In this document: in pieces, positions 35,708 to 44,954 of the stretch
How the letters are laid out: each line of letters opens with the position of its first letter
Position numbering within the stretch: the stretch's first letter is position 1
Origin: UBA10438 sp964432155
Lineage (GTDB): Bacteria; Bacteroidota; Ignavibacteria; Kapaibacteriales; Kapaibacteriaceae
Length of the DNA: 64,000 nucleotides
Assembly: GCA_964432155.1 (NCBI GenBank)
Contig: CAYSMF010000004.1
Span: 83,714-147,713 of the forward strand
Reading direction: 5' to 3'
The notes under the pieces: generated by a model
Told to the model about the DNA's origin: nothing
The model's input: the letters and a program-made list of their open reading frames with translations, nothing else
Databases searched by the model: none
Translations under genes and position numbers: made by a program

Positions 35708-37113
35708 GATGCAACCTCCCGACTTACGACTGCGGCCGAGAGTTCTGCTTCAGCGGCTAACTGTCCGCCAACGTATGCCCTACCAACGAGCTGACAGATG
35801 TTGAAGCGGAAGCGCGTCATTTCGAGCTCCATCACAAGTTGATCGCCCGGAGTAACCTCCTTGCGGAACTTCACGTTGTTCATGCCTGTGAAGAGCACAA
35901 GGTTCTTCTCAGGATCGACGCCCTTTGTGAGCAGAAGCAGACATCCGGTCTGTGCCATAGCCTCCATGATGAGCACACCAGGGAAGATCGGACGGTCTGG
36001 GAAGTGGCCTGTGAACTGTGGTTCGTTGAACGTGATGTTCTTGATACCGACGATGCGATTTGCTTCTGGATCGTAATCCGTGATGCGATCGACCATCAAA
36101 AACGGATAGCGGTGCGGAAGCATCTTGCTAATGGCGTTGATATCAAACACCACACCTTCGGTTGGTGACTTTTGATAGCGACGCACATGCTGTTGCTTTT
36201 CGTAGAGACGACGCACCTTGCGCGCAAACTCAATGTTTGCGGCATGGCCCGGGCGTGCTGCGAGCACTTGTGCACGCATCGGTGCACCGATCAGTGCGAG
36301 ATCGCCGATCATGTCGAGCAGCTTATGCCGCGCTGGCTCATTCTTAAACCGCAGCGTATTGTTATTCAGGATGCCATTGCTGCCCATCACGGCATTGCCT
36401 TCAACACCCATGCGCTTGAGCGTTGCACGAAGCTCATCATCCGACATTTCCTTGTCGACGATAACGATGGCGTTGTCGAGGTTGCCCCCTTGAATCAATC
36501 CTTGCGCATGCAGTGCTTCAACTTCATGCAGGAAGCAGAACGTGCGTGCTGGAGCAAATTCCGTTACGAACTCACTCTCGAGGTCGAAGAGTCCGGTGTG
36601 CTGACTTCCCAGCGCTGGATTCTTGTAATCGACCATCACTGTAACACGATACTTGTCGTTCGGGAGCGCAACGATCTCGGTGCCGCGCGCTTCGTCGAGA
36701 TATCGAATCGGCGCATCAAGTACGAGTTCTTCACGATCGTGTTGCTGTTCAACAACACCAGCCTTTTGAATCATCTCGACGTACGGCATCGACGAGCCGT
36801 CGCCAACTGGCGGCTCATTGTTGGTAAGCTCGATGCGACAGTTATCGACGCCCATGCCAACCATGGCGGCAAGCACGTGCTCGACCGTATGGACGCGTGC
36901 ATCGCCAACAGCGATGGTTGTGCCGCGGACGATCTCGACTACATTATCGACGATAGCTGGGATTTCCGGTGAACCTGGCAGATCGGTCCGAACGAACCGA
37001 TACCCTGTGTTCTCCGCAGCAGGCAGGAACGTCATCGATGTGAGGTTCCCGGTATGCAGGCCAACACCACTCATCGTTACCGGTGCGCCTAGCGTGCGTT
37101 GTTTACTACTCAT
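35704..37113 (-). CDS. lpxC-fabZ: Bifunctional LpxC deacetylase / FabZ dehydratase
   Basis: A 469-residue fusion typical of Bacteroidota/Chlorobi. Residues ~1-310 are the zinc deacetylase LpxC (SGVGLHTGNLTSMTFLPA, HTVEHVLAAMVGMGVDNC with metal His, FAPARTFCF, RHKLLDMIGDLALIGAP). Residues ~325-469 are the FabZ hot-dog dehydratase (MLPHRYPFLMVDRITDYD with catalytic His, GHFPDRPIFPGVLIMEAMAQ with catalytic Glu). It links deacetylation of UDP-acyl-GlcNAc with supply of hydroxyacyl chains. It lies 4 bp after lpxD and overlaps lpxA. Confidence 0.96.
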   Translation of the reverse strand: MSSKQRTLGAPVTMSGVGLHTGNLTSMTFLPAAENTGYRFVRTDLPGSPEIPAIVDNVVEIVRGTTIAVGDARVHTVEHVLAAMVGMGVDNCRIELTNNEPPVGDGSSMPYVEMIQKAGVVEQQHDREELVLDAPIRYLDEARGTEIVALPNDKYRVTVMVDYKNPALGSQHTGLFDLESEFVTEFAPARTFCFLHEVEALHAQGLIQGGNLDNAIVIVDKEMSDDELRATLKRMGVEGNAVMGSNGILNNNTLRFKNEPARHKLLDMIGDLALIGAPMRAQVLAARPGHAANIEFARKVRRLYEKQQHVRRYQKSPTEGVVFDINAISKMLPHRYPFLMVDRITDYDPEANRIVGIKNITFNEPQFTGHFPDRPIFPGVLIMEAMAQTGCLLLLTKGVDPEKNLVLFTGMNNVKFRKEVTPGDQLVMELEMTRFRFNICQLVGRAYVGGQLAAEAELSAAVVSREVAS

Positions 37114-37117
37114 GCGA

Positions 37118-38164
37118 TTATGCCTTCTTCATCTCGTCGACTTCGCGACGAAGTGTATCAAGTTCTTGGATGAGTTCAGGGAGATTCCGCAGCGCCGCCT
37201 CGATGCGAAGCGCCATGCGATGATCTTTGACCGGTGATCCAAAGTAGACACCGGGTTTGGTGATGGATTTGCCAACACCTGATTGAGCAAATACCACCAC
37301 ATCGTCCGACGTTTCAATGTGTCCAACCACACCGACCTGTCCGGCCAGACGATTCCGTCGACCAAGCGTCGTGCTTCCCGACACACCTGTCTGTGCGGCG
37401 ATTGCTGTGTGCGCACCAATGTGCACACCGTGCGCGATGTGAACGAGGTTGTCCAGCTTCACGCCGTCCTCAATCACTGTCTCACCGATTGCTGCGCGAT
37501 CGATCGTGGTATTTGCACCAATCTCAACATCGTTGCCAACGCGAACGCGTCCAACTTGTGGGATCTTGGTGAACGATTTATCGGGATGCTCCACAAAGCC
37601 AAAACCATCGGATCCTAGCACTGCTCCGCTGTGAATGATGCACCGATCACCAATGATGGTGTCGTAGTAACACGTGACATTCGCATACAGCACCGAGTTG
37701 GCTCCAATCTGTGTGCCCTGCTCCAACACCACGTTTGGGTGGAGTTGTGTGTGTGCTCCAACGACACAACCAGCGCCGATGCGACAGCCCGGCGAAATTG
37801 CCGCCGTCGGATCGACCTGCGCCGTGGGATCAATTGTGCTCGACGTATCACGCAGTCCATCGGGCAGACGCACAGGTGGATACATGAGCGCGATGATCTC
37901 GACGATGCTCCGATACGGATCGTCGACAACGATGCACGCAGCACTTGGCGAGTTCGCAGCAGCGTCCGCTCGCAGCACCACGCATCCTGCACCTGTCGTA
38001 GCCAGGGCGTGTGCATATGATGCTTTTGCAAGAAACGTAACGTCCGACGTCGATGCACCATCAAGCGTTTGCACACCAGTAATCACCAACGACGCATCCC
38101 CACGAACGCTTCCGCGCACGTGTTCAGCGAGTTGTGCTACGGTGTACGTTCGCTGCTGTGTCAT
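37118..38164 (-). CDS. lpxD: UDP-3-O-acylglucosamine N-acyltransferase
   Basis: The third lipid A step. It has a 348-residue acyltransferase with an N-terminal uridine-binding domain (YTVAQLAEHVRGSVRGDASL, DVTFLAKASYAHAL). The hexapeptide beta-helix contains LGSDGFGFVEHPDKSFTKIP and the catalytic-His segment DNLVHIAHGVHIGAHTAIAA. A C-terminal helix carries the ACP contact. It lies in the run ompH-lpxD-lpxC/fabZ-lpxA and overlaps the ompH gene by ATGA. Confidence 0.96.
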   Translation of the reverse strand: MTQQRTYTVAQLAEHVRGSVRGDASLVITGVQTLDGASTSDVTFLAKASYAHALATTGAGCVVLRADAAANSPSAACIVVDDPYRSIVEIIALMYPPVRLPDGLRDTSSTIDPTAQVDPTAAISPGCRIGAGCVVGAHTQLHPNVVLEQGTQIGANSVLYANVTCYYDTIIGDRCIIHSGAVLGSDGFGFVEHPDKSFTKIPQVGRVRVGNDVEIGANTTIDRAAIGETVIEDGVKLDNLVHIAHGVHIGAHTAIAAQTGVSGSTTLGRRNRLAGQVGVVGHIETSDDVVVFAQSGVGKSITKPGVYFGSPVKDHRMALRIEAALRNLPELIQELDTLRREVDEMKKA

Positions 38165-38970
38165 CGAGGGACGTCGTCCTTTCGTGTGGTGTCGGGCGGT
38201 GGCGGCACCGGATTCATCGGCATCGCGCGGGCTGGTCCGCCCCCTGGCATTTCACCCGTTGGTGGCAGCCCATTCGGCATAAGTCCGCTCGGCAGGACTA
38301 CCGGAGACTTCGAATCATTCGTATCGATTGTCATCGGGCGAGCGCCCGTAGAATCGGACGACTTCGTGCGCGAGCGACGACGACGTGGTTCTTCTGCACG
38401 CTTGTTGCGTGGATCAGCGTCGATCACGTCCTTCTGCTTACGCTCGAGATCATCAGCGTCGATGCCAAGCTCCTTCATCACCTTCACGGTGATGTCGTAC
38501 TTAGCATTGACGTACACAAGCGGCTGCACACTCTTATCCCAGACGATGTCGTAGCCTTCGACAGCTGCAACCTTTTGGATTGTTGCGTAGATCTTGTTCC
38601 AGATCGCAGCAAAGAGCTTCTCGGCCTGCTGGTCGTGCTCGCCCCCTGGCTCGAACTTCATGCGCGCGAACTGATCGCGCTCACGACGTTTCTCTTCGAT
38701 TTCTTTCTCTTTTGCCTGACGTTCTTGGTCACTCCAGATCAGACGGTTCTTCCGGATCTCGAGTTCAAGCTCGTCGATATCACGCTGACGTTGCGCGAGC
38801 TCAGTCTTCCACTCTTCAACGAGCGCATTGAGACGCTCTTCGGCCTGCTTGTTCGACTCGTAGCTCTTCCGGATAGCATCCGTTGAGACATAGCCGATCT
38901 TTTGCGCCGAAGCGCTACCGATGGCGACGATGCAGCCAAGCAGGATGGTGAGACTGAGGTGCTTCATCAT
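38161..38970 (-). CDS. OmpH/Skp-family periplasmic chaperone with Pro-rich tail
   Basis: 269 residues. Signal peptide HLSLTILLGCIVAIGSASA is followed by the OmpH start KIGYVSTDAIRKSYESNKQA, a long charged coiled coil (KQAEERLNALVEEWKTELAQ) and the C-terminal beta segment YDIVWDKSVQPLVYVNAKYD. The ~85 residues after that are Arg- and Pro-rich (KRAEEPRRRRSRTKSS, then GGGPARAMPMNPVPPPPD), longer than a normal Skp. The role is chaperoning outer-membrane proteins to BamA. It sits between ompH2 (12-bp gap) and lpxD (ATGA overlap). Confidence 0.88.
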   Translation of the reverse strand: MMKHLSLTILLGCIVAIGSASAQKIGYVSTDAIRKSYESNKQAEERLNALVEEWKTELAQRQRDIDELELEIRKNRLIWSDQERQAKEKEIEEKRRERDQFARMKFEPGGEHDQQAEKLFAAIWNKIYATIQKVAAVEGYDIVWDKSVQPLVYVNAKYDITVKVMKELGIDADDLERKQKDVIDADPRNKRAEEPRRRRSRTKSSDSTGARPMTIDTNDSKSPVVLPSGLMPNGLPPTGEMPGGGPARAMPMNPVPPPPDTTRKDDVPR

Positions 38971-38982
38971 ACTGGGTCGGGA

Positions 38983-39504
38983 TTAGTTCCCGCGCTTCAT
39001 ACGATCGAGGACCTTGTACGTGATGTCCATCTTATCGTCGTTGTACAACACCAAACCGGCGACCTTGTCGAGAACGAGTGTGATCTTTTCTTCCTTCGCA
39101 ACTGCAGCGATTGCTTCGTTCACCTTTGCACGGATCGGTTGGAGAAGGCCTTCACGCATACGGGCAATCTCGCCTGTATTACCGAGCTTCTCTTCCTGAT
39201 ATTGTAAGAAGCGTGTGCGCAGTGCGTTGAGTGCTTCTTCTTCCTTGCGCTTGCCATCAGCCGTCATCATGGCTTCTTGCTTGCGATAGTTCTCAATGCG
39301 TGATTCGAATTCCTTCTGCATCATTTGCAGCGTGTCGCGAATCTTCAAGCCAGCTTCTTCGATTGCCTTGCTTGCCTCGAGAGCTTGCGGCAGCTCCTTG
39401 AGAATTACTTCTGCGTTAACAACACCAATCTTGGTGGTTTGTGCTGATGCCATTGCACCGGCGACGAGGGCGACCATGAACAGGACGCTGAGACGTTGCA
39501 TCAT
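38983..39504 (-). CDS. OmpH/Skp-family periplasmic chaperone
   Basis: 173 residues from the ATG at 39504, giving signal peptide MMQRLSVLFMVALVAGAMASA. Upstream in-frame codons back to 39570 lie inside the end of bamA and are unlikely. The mature protein starts QTTKIGVVNAEVILKELPQA, continues as a coiled coil (RIENYRKQEAMMTADGKRK) and ends in the typical ITLVLDKVAGLVLYNDDKMD. It is the second Skp-type chaperone in tandem, directly after bamA. Confidence 0.9.
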   Translation of the reverse strand: MMQRLSVLFMVALVAGAMASAQTTKIGVVNAEVILKELPQALEASKAIEEAGLKIRDTLQMMQKEFESRIENYRKQEAMMTADGKRKEEEALNALRTRFLQYQEEKLGNTGEIARMREGLLQPIRAKVNEAIAAVAKEEKITLVLDKVAGLVLYNDDKMDITYKVLDRMKRGN

Positions 39505-39539
39505 ACGTGTAGATACGGGAAACGTGAAACCTTGAGTGA

Positions 39540-41900
39540 TTATCGACCAAACTGGAAGTGGAATTGCCACCCGGAGCGCGCTCCGGTAAATGGGTCGGGA
39601 TCGAATCCATAACCCACGTCAAATCCAAGCAACCCGATGGGTTGCAACAACAAACGCATGCCGAATCCTGCCGACCTGTTCAACCCAAATGGGTCGGCGG
39701 TGCGAAGGTTCGACCAGACGTTTCCTGCCTCGGCAAAACTAAGCAAATAGATCGGGAAGGGGTTGAGCGCGAGCGCGAAGCGGAGCTCAGCCACAAAGCG
39801 TGCCTGTACACGTCCGCCAAGGTTCTGTCCGGTCGGACTCAACGGTCCGATCGAGTTATCGCGATAACCGCGCAAAGGCGTGATCGCGAATCCACCAAGA
39901 CCGTTACCACCCATGTAGAAGAGCTCTTGCGGAGGAATCGTGGTATCGCGGACAAAGCCATCGACATACCCCATTTCCGTGCCGAGGAACATCACGAGTC
40001 GTGGATTACCACCAATGTAGAGCAGTGGATTCACCATGTCGAATGTGAACCCGAGTTTTCCGAAGTCAGTAGTTCCGATACCAAGCGCGCCGAGTGTTCC
40101 GCGCAGCGAGAGCGCGAAGCGCGAGCCCGATGTTGGGAAGATGATGTTATCGTAACTCGTGCGCGAGATTGTCTGCGACAATGTGACGGCGGTATTGATA
40201 CCAGCACGAGAGAAGAACGAATTCGTATTCGACTCAATACGCTCGAATGCTGCGCTCCAGTCACCACGGAAGTAGTCATCTGGCCAGCGGAATCGACGTC
40301 CAATGTTGGCCTGTGCACCTGTTCGGCGCACAGAGATGTTGAAGTTCTGTCGCGTGTCAAAGATGTTGAAACCCACCGACGTTGGCTGTCCGAACAACCA
40401 TGGCTCGGTGAACGACAGCTGGAACGTCTGCAGACGTGAGGCCTGACCGAACTCCCACTGGAACGAGAGTACCTGCCCTGCCCCACCGCGGAACGGCTCG
40501 CTGATATCGAAGTTGTTCAACGTCACACCAACAGAACCCGTCAGACCAAACGCACCGGCAAAACCTACCGATGCATTGAAGGTATCTGTCGACCGTTCTT
40601 CGAGCTTCAGCTTGATGTCGACCTTTGTCTTGTCAACCGGAATCACATCAGGCTTGATTGTCTCAGGGTTGAAGAAGTTCAACACACCGAGGCCGCGCAG
40701 ACTTCGAATAAGTGCCGAGCGGTTGAAGTAATCGCCTGGACGGAAGAACAATTCACGACGGATCACACGATCGCGCGTCTTGGTATTGCCAACGATCTCG
40801 ATACGACGCACTGTGAATTGCTCGCCCTCGATCACGCGCACCACAATGTCGATACTGTCGGGTCCGACGCGCACAATCTCCGGCACCAGTTGTGCCGTGA
40901 GGTAGCCATTATCGGCATAGAGCGATGTCGCATCTGTTTGGTCTTGGTTGACCTTCAGGTTCTCATCGAAGCGCTTTTGATTGTACACCTCACCAGGCAG
41001 AATACCAAGGCGCCCAAGGAGCAGCTGCTCGCGGTATACCGTATTGCCTTGGAACGAGATGTTCCGCACGTAGACCGGCTTGCCTTCCTTGATGGTGATC
41101 TGCACCTTAACGGTCTGGTTCTGCTCGTCGTAGATCACCGTATCGCCGAGAATCTCCGCGTCGAGGAGCCCCTTTTCAAGGAACCAATCACGCAGGAGTT
41201 GCTTGTCGGCTGCATACTTCTCGTAATCGAACTTGGTCGACACCCATACTTCGTACCACGCCTTTGTCTTCGTCTCTTCGAAGGCCTTTGCGATGTCGGC
41301 ATCGGAGTAGATCGAGTTACCGATGATCTCGATCTCGGCGACGTTGAATTCGGCCCCCTCAACAATCGCGACATCAAGGTCGACGAAGTTGAGCGAATCT
41401 GTTGGGATCACCTTTGTTTCAACGCGCGCGAAGAGCAGGCCTTCTTTTGCGTAGGCCTTTTTGATTGCCTGGCGAACCAAGTACTCGTCGTATGGCGAAA
41501 CGATGTCGCCCTGTCGACGATCGGCGGCCTTGTTGATCTCGTCGGTCGAGAGTTCGTCGTTGCCCGAGATCACCATCTTCCGCAAGCGCGGCATGGATGT
41601 CACGCGGATCACGAGGAAGACACCGAGTGCAGTTTCGCGCTCGCGCTCGATGCGTACGTCCTTAAACGTGCGTCGATTCCAAAGATTCCGCACAGCCATC
41701 ACGAGGTCGTCTGGACGTGCTTCTTGTCCGATACGCAGACCAGAATATGCGATCACCGTGGCCATGTCGGCCCCCTCGGTGAGTCCTTCAACCGTGATAC
41801 CTGCGATAATCGGATACCGTTGCGCCGGCTGCTGCGCAACCGCGCCAGCAGCGAGAATCATTCCAACGAGTATGGCAACAACAGATTTAACGAAGCGCAT
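39540..41900 (-). CDS. bamA: Outer membrane protein assembly factor BamA
   Basis: 786 residues from the ATG at 41900 (MRFVKSVVAILVGMILAAGA signal peptide). Five POTRA-like domains follow (YPIIAGITVEGLTEGADMAT, VRNISFQGNTVYREQLLLG, FTVRRIEIVGNTKTRDRVI). The Omp85 barrel then starts near DTFNASVGFAGAFGLTGSVG. The L6 loop motif is present as VQARFVAELRFAL context, and the last residue pattern WQFHFQFGR is outer-membrane-like. It inserts beta-barrel proteins into the outer membrane. Its start overlaps uppS by 14 bp, and its client-delivery chaperones follow. Confidence 0.95.
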   Translation of the reverse strand: MRFVKSVVAILVGMILAAGAVAQQPAQRYPIIAGITVEGLTEGADMATVIAYSGLRIGQEARPDDLVMAVRNLWNRRTFKDVRIERERETALGVFLVIRVTSMPRLRKMVISGNDELSTDEINKAADRRQGDIVSPYDEYLVRQAIKKAYAKEGLLFARVETKVIPTDSLNFVDLDVAIVEGAEFNVAEIEIIGNSIYSDADIAKAFEETKTKAWYEVWVSTKFDYEKYAADKQLLRDWFLEKGLLDAEILGDTVIYDEQNQTVKVQITIKEGKPVYVRNISFQGNTVYREQLLLGRLGILPGEVYNQKRFDENLKVNQDQTDATSLYADNGYLTAQLVPEIVRVGPDSIDIVVRVIEGEQFTVRRIEIVGNTKTRDRVIRRELFFRPGDYFNRSALIRSLRGLGVLNFFNPETIKPDVIPVDKTKVDIKLKLEERSTDTFNASVGFAGAFGLTGSVGVTLNNFDISEPFRGGAGQVLSFQWEFGQASRLQTFQLSFTEPWLFGQPTSVGFNIFDTRQNFNISVRRTGAQANIGRRFRWPDDYFRGDWSAAFERIESNTNSFFSRAGINTAVTLSQTISRTSYDNIIFPTSGSRFALSLRGTLGALGIGTTDFGKLGFTFDMVNPLLYIGGNPRLVMFLGTEMGYVDGFVRDTTIPPQELFYMGGNGLGGFAITPLRGYRDNSIGPLSPTGQNLGGRVQARFVAELRFALALNPFPIYLLSFAEAGNVWSNLRTADPFGLNRSAGFGMRLLLQPIGLLGFDVGYGFDPDPFTGARSGWQFHFQFGR

Positions 41901-42723
41901 GCAGAATCCGCTCCAACGTTGTGCGAGGGCTATCCCCCGAAGTTTCTGCAATCTGCGCCGACGTCTTTCCAAAGCGTCGCTCGCGCATCACGTATTCACT
42001 GAGTGCACGGTAGAGGTCGCGACTCCGGAAATCGGGCCAAAGCTGTTCCGTCACATAAATCTCGGCATAGGCGGCTTCCCACATCAGGAAGTTCGACAGA
42101 CGCATCTCGCCACTTGTCCGAATAATCAGATCTGGATCCGGCATGTACGACGTCTGCAGATACTGCGAAATCGTCTCCTCCGTAAGATCCTCCGGCGAGA
42201 GCTTTCCGCGGCGAACGTCCATCGCCAGCACCTGTACGGCACGGGCAATATCCCAGCGAGCGCCGTAGCTAAGCGCAAGCGTAAGTGTTAACCCGGTGTT
42301 CTCGCGTGTGCGATCGATCGCTGTCTGCAGCATGCGCTGCACCGACTTCGGGAGTGCATTGGTCTTGCCAATCGTCCGGATGCGGACGCCGTTGGCGTGA
42401 AGTTCGTCCACTTCGCGCTGGAGGTAGGACTCAAGCAAGGACATCAGAAAGCGGACTTCAGGAACTGGACGTTTCCAGTTTTCAATCGAGAATGCATAGA
42501 GCGTGAGATATCGTATTCCAAGCTGCGAACACGTCTTCACTGCCGTACGTACACTTTCCATACCCTCGCGGTGCCCATCAATACGGGCACGCCCGCGCTC
42601 CTGCGCCCACCGTCCATTGCCGTCCATAATCATGGCAACGTGGCGCGGTAGTCGCTCGGTGTCGCGTAGCAACGTATGAATATCCTGATGTTCTGCTGGA
42701 ACCACTTCCTGGGACCAGGTCAC
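41887..42723 (-). CDS. uppS: Undecaprenyl diphosphate synthase
   Basis: A 278-residue cis-prenyltransferase making the C55 carrier lipid for peptidoglycan and LPS. Family blocks are HVAMIMDGNGRWAQERG (catalytic Asp), GHREGMESVRTAVKTCSQLG, YLTLYAFSIENWKRP, LSYGARWDIARAV and PDLIIRTSGEMRLSNFLMWE, then AYAEIYVTEQLWPDF. It is the first gene of the envelope operon that continues through bamA to lpxA. An imperfect hairpin and a divergent HU gene lie upstream. Confidence 0.96.
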   Translation of the reverse strand: MTWSQEVVPAEHQDIHTLLRDTERLPRHVAMIMDGNGRWAQERGRARIDGHREGMESVRTAVKTCSQLGIRYLTLYAFSIENWKRPVPEVRFLMSLLESYLQREVDELHANGVRIRTIGKTNALPKSVQRMLQTAIDRTRENTGLTLTLALSYGARWDIARAVQVLAMDVRRGKLSPEDLTEETISQYLQTSYMPDPDLIIRTSGEMRLSNFLMWEAAYAEIYVTEQLWPDFRSRDLYRALSEYVMRERRFGKTSAQIAETSGDSPRTTLERILHALR

Positions 42724-42761
42724 GCTTCCTCCCTGCGGTACGAAGGCACAAAGATACAGAA

Positions 42762-42787
42762 CTTAACCCCATTTGTTTGGGGCTAAG
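42762..42787. promoter_or_regulatory. Inverted repeat in the uppS / HU divergent spacer
   Basis: The imperfect inverted repeat CTTAACCCC / GGGGCTAAG, with an 8-nt loop and one mismatch, lies 39 bp upstream of uppS and 114 bp upstream of HU. It could be an operator serving both genes or a leader hairpin. Confidence 0.4.
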
Positions 42788-42900
42788 TTTGTGCAGAATA
42801 AGGGGCTTTCGTATGTTTGCCGTCCATACCCCGAAGGTCTTGCACCAGGTTGGGTACGCAAGTCGGAGCGGAGTATTGTATCGTTGACCACGAGGCCGCG

Positions 42901-43224
42901 TTGAACGTCACAAAAGCCGATATCGTCGATAAGATCGCCAGCGAGACCGGGCTCACAAAGCTCGAGACCAAGGCTGTCGTTGATGGGTTCCTGTTGAGCA
43001 TCATTGATTCGCTCGCACAGGGGCACCGTATCGAATTGCGCGGATTTGGCGTCTTCAGCGTGAAGAGCCGCAAGCCACGCATGGCTCGCAATCCTCGTAC
43101 TGGGGATCCTGTGCCCCTTGAAGAGCGGTTTATCCCCGCATTCAAGGTGAGCTCGGAGTTCCAGGAAAAGGTCCACGATAAACTTCGTGGCGAACCTGTG
43201 CAGCAGGATTCGGCAACGGTATGA
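42901..43224 (+). CDS. HU/IHF-family DNA-binding protein (TTG start)
   Basis: 107 residues from a TTG at 42901, preceded by CGAGG with a 5-nt gap. The protein then begins NVTKADIVDKIASETGLTK, exactly where HU proteins start, so the earlier in-frame ATG at 42817 is rejected. The body shows HRIELRGFGVFSVKSRK and the beta-arm ARNPRTGDPVPLEERFIPAF. It is a nucleoid-associated DNA-bending dimer. The C-terminus has a short extra tail (GEPVQQDSATV). It overlaps the TPR gene by ATGA. Confidence 0.9.
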   Translation: MNVTKADIVDKIASETGLTKLETKAVVDGFLLSIIDSLAQGHRIELRGFGVFSVKSRKPRMARNPRTGDPVPLEERFIPAFKVSSEFQEKVHDKLRGEPVQQDSATV

Positions 43225-43835
43225 AACCAGGTGGATTGGCCGCGGCAATCATCATCGCTGCGGGCATAGCTGCCGGCGGATCATACGCAGTTGTTCGATA
43301 CCGAATCGCGCAGGATGTTGACAAGGGTAAGGGGCTCGCAGACCAGCGGGCGGCGCAGAAGCGAGAGCAACAACTCGCTGATTCGTTGCAGGTTCGCATG
43401 GAACAGCGGAAACGCTCTCTCACCGGGTTGTTGCGTGTTGTGGAAGATTCGCTTCGCGCACGACCACTCGATAGCATGTTGTTGATCTCTGCGGGGAACA
43501 TCAGCTATGACATCGGGGAATTTGACAAAGCAGTTCGGTTTTATCGGTCGTTCCTTACGTCCGTTGACCCCGGCAATACGATGGTTCGCATTGATTATGC
43601 GTATGCGTTGTATGCCTCGGGGAAGCAGACAGAGGGCATCGATGAGATGAAGCGTGTGATTGATCGCGCACCGACCAACCAAGCAGCATTGCTCAACCTT
43701 GCTGCGATGTATGGTCAGATGAACCAGCTCGACGACGCTGTCGTATGGTTCACCAAGTGCCGGGATGTCAACCCTACAACGGACTACGGCAAGCGTGCAT
43801 CACTGGCGCTTGACGAGATCAGAGCAACACAATAA
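43221..43835 (+). CDS. Membrane-anchored tetratricopeptide-repeat protein
   Basis: 204 residues. An N-terminal membrane anchor (GGLAAAIIIAAGIAAGGSYAVV) is followed by a charged coiled coil and then three TPR motifs (MLLISAGNISYDIGEFDKAV, RIDYAYALYASGKQTEGIDE, AALLNLAAMYGQMNQLDDAV). It probably projects into the periplasm as a protein-interaction platform. It overlaps the HU gene by ATGA. No specific partner can be named. Confidence 0.8.
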   Translation: MKPGGLAAAIIIAAGIAAGGSYAVVRYRIAQDVDKGKGLADQRAAQKREQQLADSLQVRMEQRKRSLTGLLRVVEDSLRARPLDSMLLISAGNISYDIGEFDKAVRFYRSFLTSVDPGNTMVRIDYAYALYASGKQTEGIDEMKRVIDRAPTNQAALLNLAAMYGQMNQLDDAVVWFTKCRDVNPTTDYGKRASLALDEIRATQ

Positions 43836-43878
43836 CATCGAAACATCACGTTTATTCACTGCATTCGTCGAGGATCCC

Positions 43879-43974
43879 ATGCCATGTGGAAAGAAGCGCA
43901 AGCGCCATAAAATGGCCACGCACAAGCGCAAGAAGCGGCTTCGTAAGAACCGTCACAAGAAGAAGAACAGATAA
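43879..43974 (+). CDS. Very basic 31-residue AURKAIP1/COX24-domain peptide
   Basis: The ATG at 43879 with AGGA 4 nt upstream gives MPCGKKRKRHKMATHKRKKR and further Lys/Arg residues to the end, 31 residues in all. This matches the small basic AURKAIP1/COX24-domain proteins annotated across Bacteroidota, relatives of a mitochondrial small-subunit ribosomal protein. It is probably ribosome-associated. A strong terminator follows 4 bp after the stop. Confidence 0.85.
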   Translation: MPCGKKRKRHKMATHKRKKRLRKNRHKKKNR

Positions 43975-43977
43975 GTC

Positions 43978-44001
43978 AAAGGGCGCCTCGGCGCCCTTTT
44001 T
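43978..44001 (+). terminator. Intrinsic terminator after the COX24-like gene
   Basis: Stem AAAGGGCGCC / GGCGCCCTTT (10 bp, loop TC) is followed by TTC with U-tract TTTTT. It ends the HU-TPR-COX24 transcript. Confidence 0.9.
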
Positions 44002-44028
44002 CTGTATTCCCCACTGCCTATCGATGTT

Positions 44029-44946
44029 ATGATCCTCGGACTTCTCGCTGCCTGTACAACGCTTGTGTCGTGGTCGTTTGGAACCATCGTGTTCCTGCGT
44101 GCATCACGATCGATCGACCCCGGTCTGCTCAATCGCACACGTCTACTCCTTGCAGTGGGAGCAACAGCCGTGCTGTGTTGCATCGTCGAGGGCTGGTGGC
44201 CGTGGGAGATCTTCACTGATTCGGCGTGGGATGAATGGCTGTGGCTTGGGCTCAGCGGTATTATCGGTCTGACGATTGGCGATCTGTTCGGCTTTACATC
44301 GCTGCGCATCTTGGGCGCTCGACGTCAAAGCGTGGTTGGTACGATGGCTCCGGCGGCGGCCGCATTGGTCGGCTTCGGCGTTTTGGGTGAAACACTCACG
44401 CTCATTGACATTGTGGCGATGGCTCTCTCGATCTTCGGCGTGATGTTCGCCATGAGTAGCGCGCAGGAACGCACCGACGTGCACCGTGAGGGATACGGAT
44501 CGTTTACCCTCGGCATTCTGCTTGCCCTTGGTGGCGCAGTATGTCAGGGGGCCGGCCTTGTTGTCGCAAAGCTTGGTCTGCATGCGCATGATGGAAACAT
44601 CTCGCCGTTTCACGCAACGTTTATGCGCATGAGCGTGGGCTTTGTGGGAACGTATGTGCTCGACGTGATACGTCGCGCCCCACACCGTCCACTGCGCGAA
44701 GCTTTTGCCGATCGCTCAGCAGCGCGCGCGATGTACTTAGGTGTGTTGTTCGGACCAATCATCGGCGTGACATGTTCGCTGATTGCTGCACGCCATCTTG
44801 ATGTTGCTGTGGCACAAACCATCATGTCGATGGTGCCATTTGTGGTGATGGGCATTTCGTCGGTAGTCGATCGACAGCCACTTCCGTGGCGTTCTGTGGT
44901 TGGCGCTGTGATCGCGGTGGTAGGCGTAGTGCTCCTCGTGACGTAA
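44029..44946 (+). CDS. EamA-family (DMT superfamily) transporter
   Basis: A 305-residue inner-membrane protein with about ten hydrophobic helices in two EamA repeats: SWSFGTIVFLRASR..., then GGAVCQGAGLVVAKLGLHA. Characteristic Gly/Pro-rich helices include GTMAPAAAALVGFGVLGE and ARHLDVAVAQTIMSMVPF. DMT transporters export metabolites or drugs. The substrate is unknown. It lies 27 bp after a terminator, so it starts a new unit with the SUKH-like gene 8 bp downstream. Confidence 0.88.
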   Translation: MILGLLAACTTLVSWSFGTIVFLRASRSIDPGLLNRTRLLLAVGATAVLCCIVEGWWPWEIFTDSAWDEWLWLGLSGIIGLTIGDLFGFTSLRILGARRQSVVGTMAPAAAALVGFGVLGETLTLIDIVAMALSIFGVMFAMSSAQERTDVHREGYGSFTLGILLALGGAVCQGAGLVVAKLGLHAHDGNISPFHATFMRMSVGFVGTYVLDVIRRAPHRPLREAFADRSAARAMYLGVLFGPIIGVTCSLIAARHLDVAVAQTIMSMVPFVVMGISSVVDRQPLPWRSVVGAVIAVVGVVLLVT

Positions 44947-44954
44947 CTTGCCAC

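Noticed and set aside
42817..42900. Upstream ATG for the HU gene
   Set aside because: The added residues do not resemble HU and the family start fits the TTG at 42901 with a nearby GAGG.
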